A DNA stretch of 64,000 nt from Lacticaseibacillus manihotivorans DSM 13343 = JCM 12514 (GTDB lineage Bacteria > Bacillota > Bacilli > Lactobacillales > Lactobacillaceae): NCBI RefSeq assembly GCF_001435035.1, contig NZ_AZEU01000313.1, positions 1 to 64,000 of the forward strand, in the 5' to 3' direction. A program made the translations under genes and the position numbers. The stretch's first letter is position 1. Each line of letters starts with the position of its first letter. This document shows positions 34,835 through 41,909 of this stretch, in pieces. The notes below the pieces were generated by a model, which was not told the origin of the DNA, searched no databases, and worked only from the letters and a program-made list of their open reading frames with translations.

Positions 34835-35375
34835 CATCCGTCAGCTGTTCAAGCAACCAAAACCCAACTGAAGCCGCGGTTTGTGGACAATAGCTAGTCA
34901 TAATGTTGTCATCTTGCACTAGTGGTTCATTGACCACATGCACGCCATACTTAGCGAGCTGTTGTTGGCGATGGCCGTTGCTGAGGTGATAGGTAGTCCC
35001 GCGCCGATTGGCCAACACACCACTTTTGCCGATCGGTAAGGCGCCGGTGCAAATACTGGCGATGGGTTTGTGAGCCTTGTCGAATTGACGGATCAACTCA
35101 AGAAAGGGCTCGCTAAACGCTTCGTCGTAAAAATCATATTCTTCAAAGCCGCCGGGAATGGGCAAAGCGTCATAGTCTCGCGCATCGATGTCAGTGATCA
35201 ATTCGTCTACGATCACCGGAATCTTGAAAGTGCTCATCACTTGCTTCGTGAATCCTACTGTGGTGACATGAATATCGATGTCGAGATCATTTCTCGCCCA
35301 GCCACAGATATCGACGAAGGGACTAAATGCCATCGTTTCAAAACCTTTGTTGAGAAATAATAATATTTTTGCCAT
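34794..35375 (-). CDS. DJ-1/PfpI family protein
   Basis: This 193-aa class I glutamine-amidotransferase-fold protein begins MAKILLFLNKGFETMAFSPF. The nucleophile elbow ASICTGALPIG holds the conserved Cys near residue 107. The acidic partner of DJ-1 enzymes is in PIPGGFEEYDFYDE near 73-85. YHLSNGHRQQQ supplies a His near residue 130. Members act as glyoxalases, deglycases or transcription cofactors, and which one applies here is not clear. AAAGGAGTCC precedes the ATG. Its 3' end overlaps the possible gene fragment on the other strand. Confidence 0.85.
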   Translation of the reverse strand: MAKILLFLNKGFETMAFSPFVDICGWARNDLDIDIHVTTVGFTKQVMSTFKIPVIVDELITDIDARDYDALPIPGGFEEYDFYDEAFSEPFLELIRQFDKAHKPIASICTGALPIGKSGVLANRRGTTYHLSNGHRQQQLAKYGVHVVNEPLVQDDNIMTSYCPQTAASVGFWLLEQLTDARTARAVKTAMGY

Positions 35376-35913
35376 CAGCGGGACTCCTTTTGAGATTGGT
35401 TAAATGGAATATACCCGCATCACCGGCATTTCGCAATTGGAACTTGATTGATTTTTCAAAAATAGGAAGTAAATGAGAAAATTTTAATCACTTCGTTATG
35501 GGGCGATCATCATCGGCTGAAGCGGACGGGCAACAAAATCATGGCGTCCAGAATCCGAAATGGCCGATATCTTTTTAACGTTTAAGTGGTTTACTTGGAA
35601 GTCATTGACGATGTTGACGGCCGAAAATCACGCGCAGTAAACAGCCACCAGTTTCAAATTAGTGCGTCCGGAAAAAAGGCAAACAAAGCGTTGACCTGAC
35701 CGGGAATCGCAGGCAATGATGACAGGACATTTCGGTAAGGAGTTCGACCACATTCGTGCCGGAACCGACCATTATGCGTTGAAAACCATCACGTAAGATG
35801 TTACAAATATATTTCATCTTATCGAGTATGCAAATCATCCCCGAAACTTTGTGAAATTAATTGAACGACCGATGCCCAGAATTCGGCAATATTAGAATGC
35901 TCTAAGATGCTTT
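35376..35913. other. Degenerate stretch without an intact gene
   Basis: About 540 bases contain only short broken frames, for example ATG at ~35562 reading MADIFLTFKWFTWK then a stop, and ATG at ~35715 reading MMTGHFGKEFDHIRAG then a stop. They look like remnants of a decayed gene, but I cannot identify the parent. No hairpin or repeat stands out. Confidence 0.4.
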
Positions 35914-35942
35914 TTCACAAGCGACGCAATCAGTGCTATGCT
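35914..35942 (+). promoter_or_regulatory. Strong promoter abutting the maltose acetyltransferase start
   Basis: TTCACA (35914-35919) and TATGCT (35937-35942) are 17 bases apart, with an extended -10 TGC. The start codon at 35949 falls where transcription should begin, so the mRNA may be leaderless. Confidence 0.7.
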
Positions 35943-35948
35943 GATTAC

Positions 35949-36527
35949 ATGATGAAAACTCAAAGAGAAATCATGACAGCCGGAGAGGCTTATCAACAAT
36001 TTGATCCAGAACTGATCGCCAGACGGACGCAGATTCGCAAGGAATTGATCACCATCAACCAATTGGATGACAATGACGCGCGCAACGCAAAAGTTAAAGC
36101 ATTGTTTGCCGATACCGGTGCGCACTTCTTTGTCGAAGGTGGTTTGGAATTCGATTACGGGTTCAATATCCATATCGGGGATCATTTCTATGCCAATTAT
36201 CATTTGACCTTGCTCGATACTTGTCCGATCACCATCGGCTCGCATTGCTATGTCGGGCCAGACGTCGGCTTTTATACGCCAGTGCATCCATTGAGTGCTA
36301 AGTTGCGCGATGCAGATGTGGAATTAGGCAAGCCGATCACGTTAGGCGATAGTATTTGGATCGGCGGACACGCCAGCATTTTGCCAGGGGTGACGCTAGG
36401 GGATCGCGTGGTCGTTGGCGCCGGGTCAGTGGTGACCAAGTCTTTTGGTTCAGACGTGGTGATCGCCGGCAATCCAGCGCGCATCATTCATCATTTGGAT
36501 GCTGACGGGAATGTGATCGCAGAATAA
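35949..36527 (+). CDS. maa: Maltose O-acetyltransferase (left-handed beta-helix family)
   Basis: This 192-aa hexapeptide-repeat acetyltransferase transfers acetyl from acetyl-CoA to a sugar or similar acceptor. The N-terminus MMKTQREIMTAGEAY aligns residue for residue with the family start (MLRTEKEKMAAGELY type), which fixes the ATG at 35949. FNIHIGDHFYANYHLTLLD, IGSHCYVGPDVGFYTPVHP with the catalytic His, and IGGHASILPGVTLGD form the beta-helix; it ends with IAGNPARII. No RBS precedes the ATG, and the promoter is immediately adjacent. The physiological acceptor is unknown. Confidence 0.88.
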   Translation: MMKTQREIMTAGEAYQQFDPELIARRTQIRKELITINQLDDNDARNAKVKALFADTGAHFFVEGGLEFDYGFNIHIGDHFYANYHLTLLDTCPITIGSHCYVGPDVGFYTPVHPLSAKLRDADVELGKPITLGDSIWIGGHASILPGVTLGDRVVVGAGSVVTKSFGSDVVIAGNPARIIHHLDADGNVIAE

Positions 36528-36674
36528 AGCCGAAAAATTCGGTAACTGGAATGTTTTTGCAGCTCAGGGTTGCCTCTGATTAAGTTCAGGATAAGCCTGC
36601 TGACGGCGTATATGACCCGTCGTTTGGCAGGAAGGCATTTTAGTTCACGGTCGCCGAGAACTAGGAGCATTTTT

Positions 36675-38252
36675 ATTTTAAATAAGCAAAAGATCGATTA
36701 TCGAATTTTTGTGCCTACTGTTGGGCTATTTTTGATCATGTCGCTGATGTTGTTGATGGGTGGCTCTGGGATCCAAAATTTGCTCAGCAACATGATGGAT
36801 GGGATCACCAGCAAACTCAGCTGGTTGTATCTCAGCATTTACATCATTAATTTAGTTTTCTTCCTATATATAGCGTTCAGCCGCTTTGGCCGGATCAAGT
36901 TAGGCAAAGGCAAGCCGATGTATTCCAACTTTCAGTGGGGCAGCATGGTGTTTGCCACGGCAATCGATGCCAGCATTTTAATGCTGAGCATGGTCGATCC
37001 ACTGCGGTATGTCAAACAACCTTTATTTGGCGCTAAAGCGATGTCTGCACAAAACTATCAAAACGCCCACATGCTCGGTCAATTTGATTGGGGCCCCATG
37101 GCGTGGATGATGTTTGCGTCTGCCGCGGTGATCATCGGTTATATGATGCATGTCAAACATGTGCGGGTGGCGTCATTGAGTGATGCCATGCCGATGCTGC
37201 AAGGGGATGCTTGGTATAAACACATCGCTCGGCAAGTGATCAACTTCTTGGTCGTGTTTGGGATCATGGGCGGGATCGGCTCAGGTGTGGGGATGGAAAT
37301 TCCAGTCTTGGCGCGGATCATTGCCAACATTACGGGCATTCAAGATACGATTTACTTGAAACTAGCGATGTTTGCCGTCTTGTTTGCGATTTTTGGTCTG
37401 ACGATGGTCAAAGGCATCAAAGGTGGCATCGATAAGTTGAGTGCGGCCCATATTTGGACGGCGATCGGTTTTTTGGTGATCGTGTTGTTAGTCGGCCCAA
37501 CTGGCACGATTATTCGTGCTGAAGGTCACAGCTTGGTTTTGTTGATCGCCAAGTTTGTGCCGATGAGCGCGGGCTTTGCCAGTGGTTTTGGTTCAAGCGT
37601 TGATCCAGTGAAGTCAGAAACCGTCTTTTATTGGGGCTGGTGGCTGACTTATATGCCGCTTATGGGCTTGTTCATTGCCCGTATTTCAAAAGGCCGCACC
37701 ATTCGCCAGGTGATTTTTGGGATGTTAGGCTTTGGTGCGCTTGGCTGCATGGCGTTTTATGCGATTTTAGGCGGGTACTCCTTGTGGTTGCAACAAAGTG
37801 GGACGGTCAACTTGATCCACACCTTAACCACTTATGGGCAAGCGGCAACGATTGCCCAAGTGTTGTCCACATTACCGTTTAAGTATGTGATGCTGGTGAT
37901 TTACGCGTTGTCTTGCTTTATTTTCTTAGCGACGACTATTTCAAGTTCTGCCTACATCGTCTCAGCGTTTACTTCCTTGAAGTTGCGTGCAACGGAACAG
38001 CCAAGTTTGTTCAACCGCTTGGTATGGATGGTGATCTTCATGCTGTTTTCCTTCGGGATCGTGTTTGTCGGCGGCTTTAAAACCGTGCAAGCGATTTGTT
38101 CGGTTGCCGGCTTCCCGTTGATTTTCGTGTCAGCGTTGTTGATCATTTCCACGTGGCAACTGTTATCAAAAGATCCCAGCGTCGCGTTGGCTCGTGCCCA
38201 AAAGCCGATCAAAGTGCATGGCAGTATCAGCTTCAGTCGTGAACGCTCGTAA
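36675..38252 (+). CDS. BCCT family betaine/carnitine/choline transporter
   Basis: This ~525-aa membrane transporter has about 12 hydrophobic segments. Family features include KQKIDYRIFVPTVGLFLIMS at the start, GSGVGMEIPVLARI, and FYWGWWLTYMPLMGLFIARIS, which contains the BCCT Trp-rich substrate box. It likely imports glycine betaine or a related trimethylammonium compound. The start is unclear. AGGAG (36663-36667) sits seven bases before an ATT at 36675 that matches the expected N-terminus. The nearest in-frame ATG (36612) has no RBS and adds 21 unlikely residues. A terminator follows. Confidence 0.85.
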   Translation: MLNKQKIDYRIFVPTVGLFLIMSLMLLMGGSGIQNLLSNMMDGITSKLSWLYLSIYIINLVFFLYIAFSRFGRIKLGKGKPMYSNFQWGSMVFATAIDASILMLSMVDPLRYVKQPLFGAKAMSAQNYQNAHMLGQFDWGPMAWMMFASAAVIIGYMMHVKHVRVASLSDAMPMLQGDAWYKHIARQVINFLVVFGIMGGIGSGVGMEIPVLARIIANITGIQDTIYLKLAMFAVLFAIFGLTMVKGIKGGIDKLSAAHIWTAIGFLVIVLLVGPTGTIIRAEGHSLVLLIAKFVPMSAGFASGFGSSVDPVKSETVFYWGWWLTYMPLMGLFIARISKGRTIRQVIFGMLGFGALGCMAFYAILGGYSLWLQQSGTVNLIHTLTTYGQAATIAQVLSTLPFKYVMLVIYALSCFIFLATTISSSAYIVSAFTSLKLRATEQPSLFNRLVWMVIFMLFSFGIVFVGGFKTVQAICSVAGFPLIFVSALLIISTWQLLSKDPSVALARAQKPIKVHGSISFSRERS

Positions 38253-38255
38253 TCT

Positions 38256-38296
38256 AAAAGAAGCAAGTCGACATTTGACGTCGGCTTGCTTCTTTT
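38256..38296. terminator. Bidirectional terminator after the BCCT gene
   Basis: AAAAGAAGCAAGTCGA (38256-38271) pairs with TCGGCTTGCTTCTTTT (38281-38296) with one wobble. It serves the converging 80-aa gene as well. Confidence 0.85.
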
Positions 38297-38539
38297 TTAG
38301 GCTTTGGGTTGATTGAGGTAACCTTGGTCTGACAGCTGCTCCAATACGCGGCCGAGCAATTCTTCTGAAAAGTTGCGACTTTCGGCGAGTTGATAGCTGG
38401 CCAAAAGCGTGGCATCTGCGCCAGGATTATGGGCTTGCCAGTCTAGTAAGCGTTGGGTGATATGTGTTTCTGTATAAGTTTCAGAAATTAATTGATCGGC
38501 TTGGGTGCTGATCAATTGGCGTAAAGCCTTGTTTGCCAT
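38297..38539 (-). CDS. Small helical protein of unknown function (80 aa)
   Basis: This 80-aa, probably all-helical protein begins MANKALRQLISTQADQLIS and ends GRVLEQLSDQGYLNQPKA. I recognise no named family. AGGATAACC precedes the ATG. It is divergent from the DNA glycosylase gene and convergent with the BCCT gene. Confidence 0.65.
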   Translation of the reverse strand: MANKALRQLISTQADQLISETYTETHITQRLLDWQAHNPGADATLLASYQLAESRNFSEELLGRVLEQLSDQGYLNQPKA

Positions 38540-38600
38540 GATGGTTATCCTCCAAATTTGATGGAAATACTCGTGTTATCTGCTTGTAAACGTAACACAC

Positions 38601-38629
38601 TTTCATAAGATACAAAAGTCGGGTATAGT
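38601..38629 (+). promoter_or_regulatory. Promoter abutting the DNA glycosylase start
   Basis: TTTCAT (38601-38606) and TATAGT (38624-38629) are 17 bases apart. The ATG at 38637 is only seven bases after the -10 and has no Shine-Dalgarno, suggesting a leaderless transcript. Confidence 0.55.
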
Positions 38630-38636
38630 TAAGCAT

Positions 38637-39248
38637 ATGAACATCGATTGGCAAACTTGGGCGACTAGCGCCGACACCCAAACATTGGCCCAAGAGCTTC
38701 TCGGCGCAAAACTCTTGCATAACGGCGTCGGCGGTTTGATCGTGGAAACCGAAGCTTATCTTGGGGCCAAAGACGCCGCTGCTCATGCGTATCAAAATCA
38801 TCAAACCAAGCGCAATTGGCCGTTGTGGGAAACCCCGACCACGATTTATGTGTACCAAATGCGCCAATATTGTTTGATGAATTTTAATGTGCAAGCCAAA
38901 GGCATTCCTGAATGCATTTTACTGCGCGCACTCGAGCCAACGGATGGCGTCGATCAAATGATCGCCAGACGTGGCAAAGCCACCGACTTATGCAATGGCC
39001 CCGGCAAACTGTGCCAAGCGTTAGACATTACCACCGCCTTACACGGCAGTTTGTTGAACCGTGATGCGATCACCTTGATCCCACGCCTCAAAACGCCGCA
39101 ACATATCGGCGTCAGCCCGCGTATCGGCGTGCCGAACAAAGGTGAGTGGACCGATGCGCCACTGCGCTATTTTGTGGCAGGCAACCCGAATGTCTCAGGG
39201 ATGAAAAAACGCGACTTGAATTTACCCAATAAAGGATGGCAAGAATGA
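38637..39248 (+). CDS. DNA-3-methyladenine glycosylase (AAG/MPG family)
   Basis: This 203-aa base-excision enzyme is of the eukaryote-type alkyladenine glycosylase fold. It has LAQELLGAKLLHNG near residue 18, IVETEAYLGAKDAAAHAY (the catalytic Glu region), GIPECILLRALEP and LCNGPGKLCQAL, all in family order. The insertion-loop region reads YVYQMRQYCLMNFNVQ, a diverged version of the usual YVYLIYGMHHCLN. It removes alkylated or deaminated purines. The 3' end overlaps the next gene (ATGA). No RBS is visible. Confidence 0.88.
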   Translation: MNIDWQTWATSADTQTLAQELLGAKLLHNGVGGLIVETEAYLGAKDAAAHAYQNHQTKRNWPLWETPTTIYVYQMRQYCLMNFNVQAKGIPECILLRALEPTDGVDQMIARRGKATDLCNGPGKLCQALDITTALHGSLLNRDAITLIPRLKTPQHIGVSPRIGVPNKGEWTDAPLRYFVAGNPNVSGMKKRDLNLPNKGWQE

Positions 39249-39742
39249 AAACTCAAAATATGCTGGATTATATCGGCGATAAAATGGACGCTTTAGATTT
39301 TGATGGCGACTTGGATCTCAACTGGGACAAACAAGCCCATGTGATCGAACTGGAAATGACCATGTACGTTGACGCCGCTGAAGGCTTTGAAGTCGAAGAC
39401 CAAGATGGCGAAGAAAAACAAGCTGGCGATGAAGTCGATTACGCCGATGCGATTTTGTTTTATGACAAAACGCGCCTCAAAGGTGAAGATTATGCCGATA
39501 ACTATTTGGCGACCTTTGGCTTTTCTGGCAAAAATGGCATCGAACAAGCGCAAGTGGATGCCTTATTCATTTACTTGCAAGACTTACTCGACGATGGGCA
39601 AAGTGATCTCTTTGATTTCGTCGATGGCACTAGCGACGCAGAAGTGTTCGAATTGAACTTCGACCAAGCGAAATTTGATGAAGCTTACGCGAAGCAGCCT
39701 GCCGCCAACCAAAAAGTTTTCTTACCTTATCCCAAGTTTTAG
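39245..39742 (+). CDS. DUF3013-like acidic protein
   Basis: This 165-aa strongly acidic protein is rich in Asp and Glu (DALDFDGDLDLNWDKQ near the start, YVDAAEGFEVEDQDGEEKQ near 45). It ends in an aromatic YPKF. It resembles the DUF3013 family seen in Lactobacillales next to prmA; the function is unknown. The start chosen is the ATG overlapping the glycosylase stop, with AAAGGA upstream. A three-codon longer in-frame start has no advantage. It is the second gene of a glycosylase-prmA-rsmE cluster. Confidence 0.75.
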   Translation: MKTQNMLDYIGDKMDALDFDGDLDLNWDKQAHVIELEMTMYVDAAEGFEVEDQDGEEKQAGDEVDYADAILFYDKTRLKGEDYADNYLATFGFSGKNGIEQAQVDALFIYLQDLLDDGQSDLFDFVDGTSDAEVFELNFDQAKFDEAYAKQPAANQKVFLPYPKF

Positions 39743-39751
39743 GAGGTCATC

Positions 39752-40699
39752 ATGGACGATTGGATCGCATTAACCGTCAATACCAGTACTGAAGCAGTCG
39801 AAGCGGTGGCTAACTTTATGATGGAAGCTGGTGCGGCTGGGGTGCAAATTCAAGATAGTGCGGACTTTGATCATGAAGTGATCACAAAAACCGGTGAATG
39901 GCTCGATCCTGACACGGTGCCGCACTTACAACAAGGCGCTGCGGTGACAGGATATTTTGCCCCGCATACCCATCTTGGGGAATTGAAGCAAAATCTCGCC
40001 GCTCGCGTGGCCCAACTGCCGAGCTTTGGGCTAGATGCTGGGACTGGCACCATTGAAGTGGACGCGATTGCAGAAGCCAACTGGGCCAATGAGTGGAAGA
40101 AGTATTATCATCCACTGCGCATTACGCGCTATTTGACCGTCGTGCCTGACTGGTTGGACTACACGCCGCAACAAGCCGGGGAACTCGTGATGCGCTTAGA
40201 CCCAGACATGGCCTTTGGTACTGGGTCACATCCCACCACTGCCTTAATGTTGCAAGCCTTGGAACAAGTGATCCGCGGTGGTGAAGCGATGATCGATATC
40301 GGCACCGGTAGTGGCATTTTAGCCATTGGCGCCAAAATGCTCGGTGTGGATCACGTGTTAGCAACTGATGTTGATGATATCGCCGTTAAAAACGCCGAAT
40401 CCAATCTCGCGTTGAATCCAGTGTCGGACATTCACGTGATCGCCAATGATCTCTTGACGGGAATCGATGACCAAGCCGACATTATTTGTGCTAATATTTT
40501 GGCGGAAGTGTTGTTGCCTTTGATCCCGCAGATTCCTGAGCGGTTGAATGACGGTGGCACAGTATTGTTGTCTGGCATTTACTATGACAAGGAAACTGTG
40601 ATCAAACAAGCCCTCGCTGATGTGGGCTTAACCGTGGTCGCCGATTGGCATTTAGGGGATTGGGGCGCGTTAAAGGCGCAAGTGGTGGTTGACGAATGA
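39752..40699 (+). CDS. prmA: Ribosomal protein L11 methyltransferase PrmA
   Basis: This 315-aa SAM-dependent enzyme trimethylates L11 lysines and N-terminus. The N-terminal ferredoxin-like recognition domain starts DDWIALTVNTSTEAVEAV. The catalytic domain has MRLDPDMAFGTGSHPTT, the SAM loop MIDIGTGSGILAIGAKMLG (about residue 180), ANDLL and ANILAEVLLPLIP (NILA catalytic motif). AGGAGG precedes the ATG. It overlaps rsmE by 4 bases (ATGA). Confidence 0.96.
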   Translation: MDDWIALTVNTSTEAVEAVANFMMEAGAAGVQIQDSADFDHEVITKTGEWLDPDTVPHLQQGAAVTGYFAPHTHLGELKQNLAARVAQLPSFGLDAGTGTIEVDAIAEANWANEWKKYYHPLRITRYLTVVPDWLDYTPQQAGELVMRLDPDMAFGTGSHPTTALMLQALEQVIRGGEAMIDIGTGSGILAIGAKMLGVDHVLATDVDDIAVKNAESNLALNPVSDIHVIANDLLTGIDDQADIICANILAEVLLPLIPQIPERLNDGGTVLLSGIYYDKETVIKQALADVGLTVVADWHLGDWGALKAQVVVDE

Positions 40700-41427
40700 A
40701 TCGCTACTTTACCGAACAATCATTAACTATCGGCGCTGAAGTCGAACTTGAAGCTTCGATTCAAAAACATGCGATCAAAGTGTTGCGCCAAGTCGCTGGT
40801 GATCATTTTGAATTGGTGCATGACGCACACGCCTTTGATGTGGAAATCACCGACGTGTCACCACTGACTGTGCAGATTCAAAGTGAAATCACGAAAGCAG
40901 TCGAATTGCCGATCGCCGTGCATTTGGTGTGCGGCGTGGGGAAAGGCGATAAAGCCGAATGGATCGTGCAAAAAGCCACTGAACTAGGTGCAACCGGCAT
41001 CAGTTTTGCCAATACGCAGTGGGGCACGGCAAAATGGGCCCCAGAAAAAGTCGCTAAGAAACTCGCGCGCTTGCAAGCCGTGGCTTTAGGGGCTGCTGAG
41101 CAAAGTCATCGCAATGTCGTGCCGACAGTCGGCTTCACCAAACTGAATGATTTAACCTTAAACGTCGATCAAGTGGGGATCGTCGCTTATGAAGAAGCTG
41201 CCAAGCGTGGCGAAGCGGCGCAGTTGGTTCAAACTGTACGAATGCATCCGCAGAGTTTGATCGCGGTGTTTGGACCAGAAGGCGGCTTGAGTCCGCAAGA
41301 AGTGGCATTATTGCAACAAATCGGGTTTGTACCAGCAGGGTTGGGACCGCGCATTATGCGCACGGAGACCGCACCACTATACTTACTCAGCGCCATCAGT
41401 GCGCTAGTTGAATTACAGGAGATCTAA
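40696..41427 (+). CDS. rsmE: 16S rRNA (uracil-1498-N3) methyltransferase RsmE
   Basis: This 243-aa SPOUT methyltransferase has an N-terminal PUA-like domain (MNRYFTEQSLTIGAEV). The knot domain carries KGDKAEWIVQKATELGATGI, AAEQSHRN, the SAM-binding IAVFGPEGGLSPQEV and LGPRIMRTETAPLYLLSAI. It methylates U1498 in the decoding-centre helix 44. Translation is coupled to prmA by the ATGA overlap. Confidence 0.96.
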   Translation: MNRYFTEQSLTIGAEVELEASIQKHAIKVLRQVAGDHFELVHDAHAFDVEITDVSPLTVQIQSEITKAVELPIAVHLVCGVGKGDKAEWIVQKATELGATGISFANTQWGTAKWAPEKVAKKLARLQAVALGAAEQSHRNVVPTVGFTKLNDLTLNVDQVGIVAYEEAAKRGEAAQLVQTVRMHPQSLIAVFGPEGGLSPQEVALLQQIGFVPAGLGPRIMRTETAPLYLLSAISALVELQEI

Positions 41428-41433
41428 TCGCTT

Positions 41434-41760
41434 ATGCAAAAATTGCTTTCTTGGTCCAAATCCAATGCTGGCTTGATCGTGTTTGGGGACTTGATCCTCA
41501 CCTTGATCATGCCTTGGGTCCTTAAATTTGCTGGCGCGTCAGTGGCGATGCGCGTCGGGTTGTTATTTATCGTCATCAATGGGTTATGGTCGCTTTGGAT
41601 CGGCCATCTCATGCGCAAAGCCCACTTGCCTTGGTGGTATAGTTTGATCATGCCAGTGTTATTTGGCTTGATGGTTTATTTGCGTTTTGCCAAGTACAAT
41701 TATTGGTTCTTGCCCATTTATTGGTTGCTGACGATGCTGAGTTGGATCAAGAAGGATTGA
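41434..41760 (+). CDS. Small integral membrane protein (108 aa)
   Basis: This 108-aa protein has about four hydrophobic segments (GLIVFGDLILTLIMPWVL, VGLLFIVINGLWSLWIG, SLIMPVLFGLMVYL, YWFLPIYWLLTMLSW). No family is recognised. It starts six bases after rsmE with CAGGAGAT upstream, so it is the last gene of the prmA operon. The stop is followed by a -10-like element and a hairpin. Confidence 0.65.
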   Translation: MQKLLSWSKSNAGLIVFGDLILTLIMPWVLKFAGASVAMRVGLLFIVINGLWSLWIGHLMRKAHLPWWYSLIMPVLFGLMVYLRFAKYNYWFLPIYWLLTMLSWIKKD

Positions 41761-41776
41761 AGCGACCCAACCGCAT

Positions 41777-41830
41777 TGGTATAATAGCTACAAGCACTGC
41801 CGAGCCAGACTTTCTGCGCTCGGCTTTTGT
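41777..41830 (+). promoter_or_regulatory. rel promoter with a terminator-like hairpin in the leader
   Basis: Extended -10 TGG TATAAT (41780-41785) is followed at once by a hairpin GCCGAGC (41799-41805) / GCTCGGC (41818-41824) and TTTTGT. It may end the upstream operon, attenuate rel, or both. About 80 bases remain to the rel ATG. Confidence 0.5.
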
Positions 41831-41909
41831 GCAATCATGTTGAATTTGTCTAAACAAGTCACGCCGCAGCTGCTGCTTTGCGCCGGCGGTGGCGTCTGAG
41901 GAGGGAATT

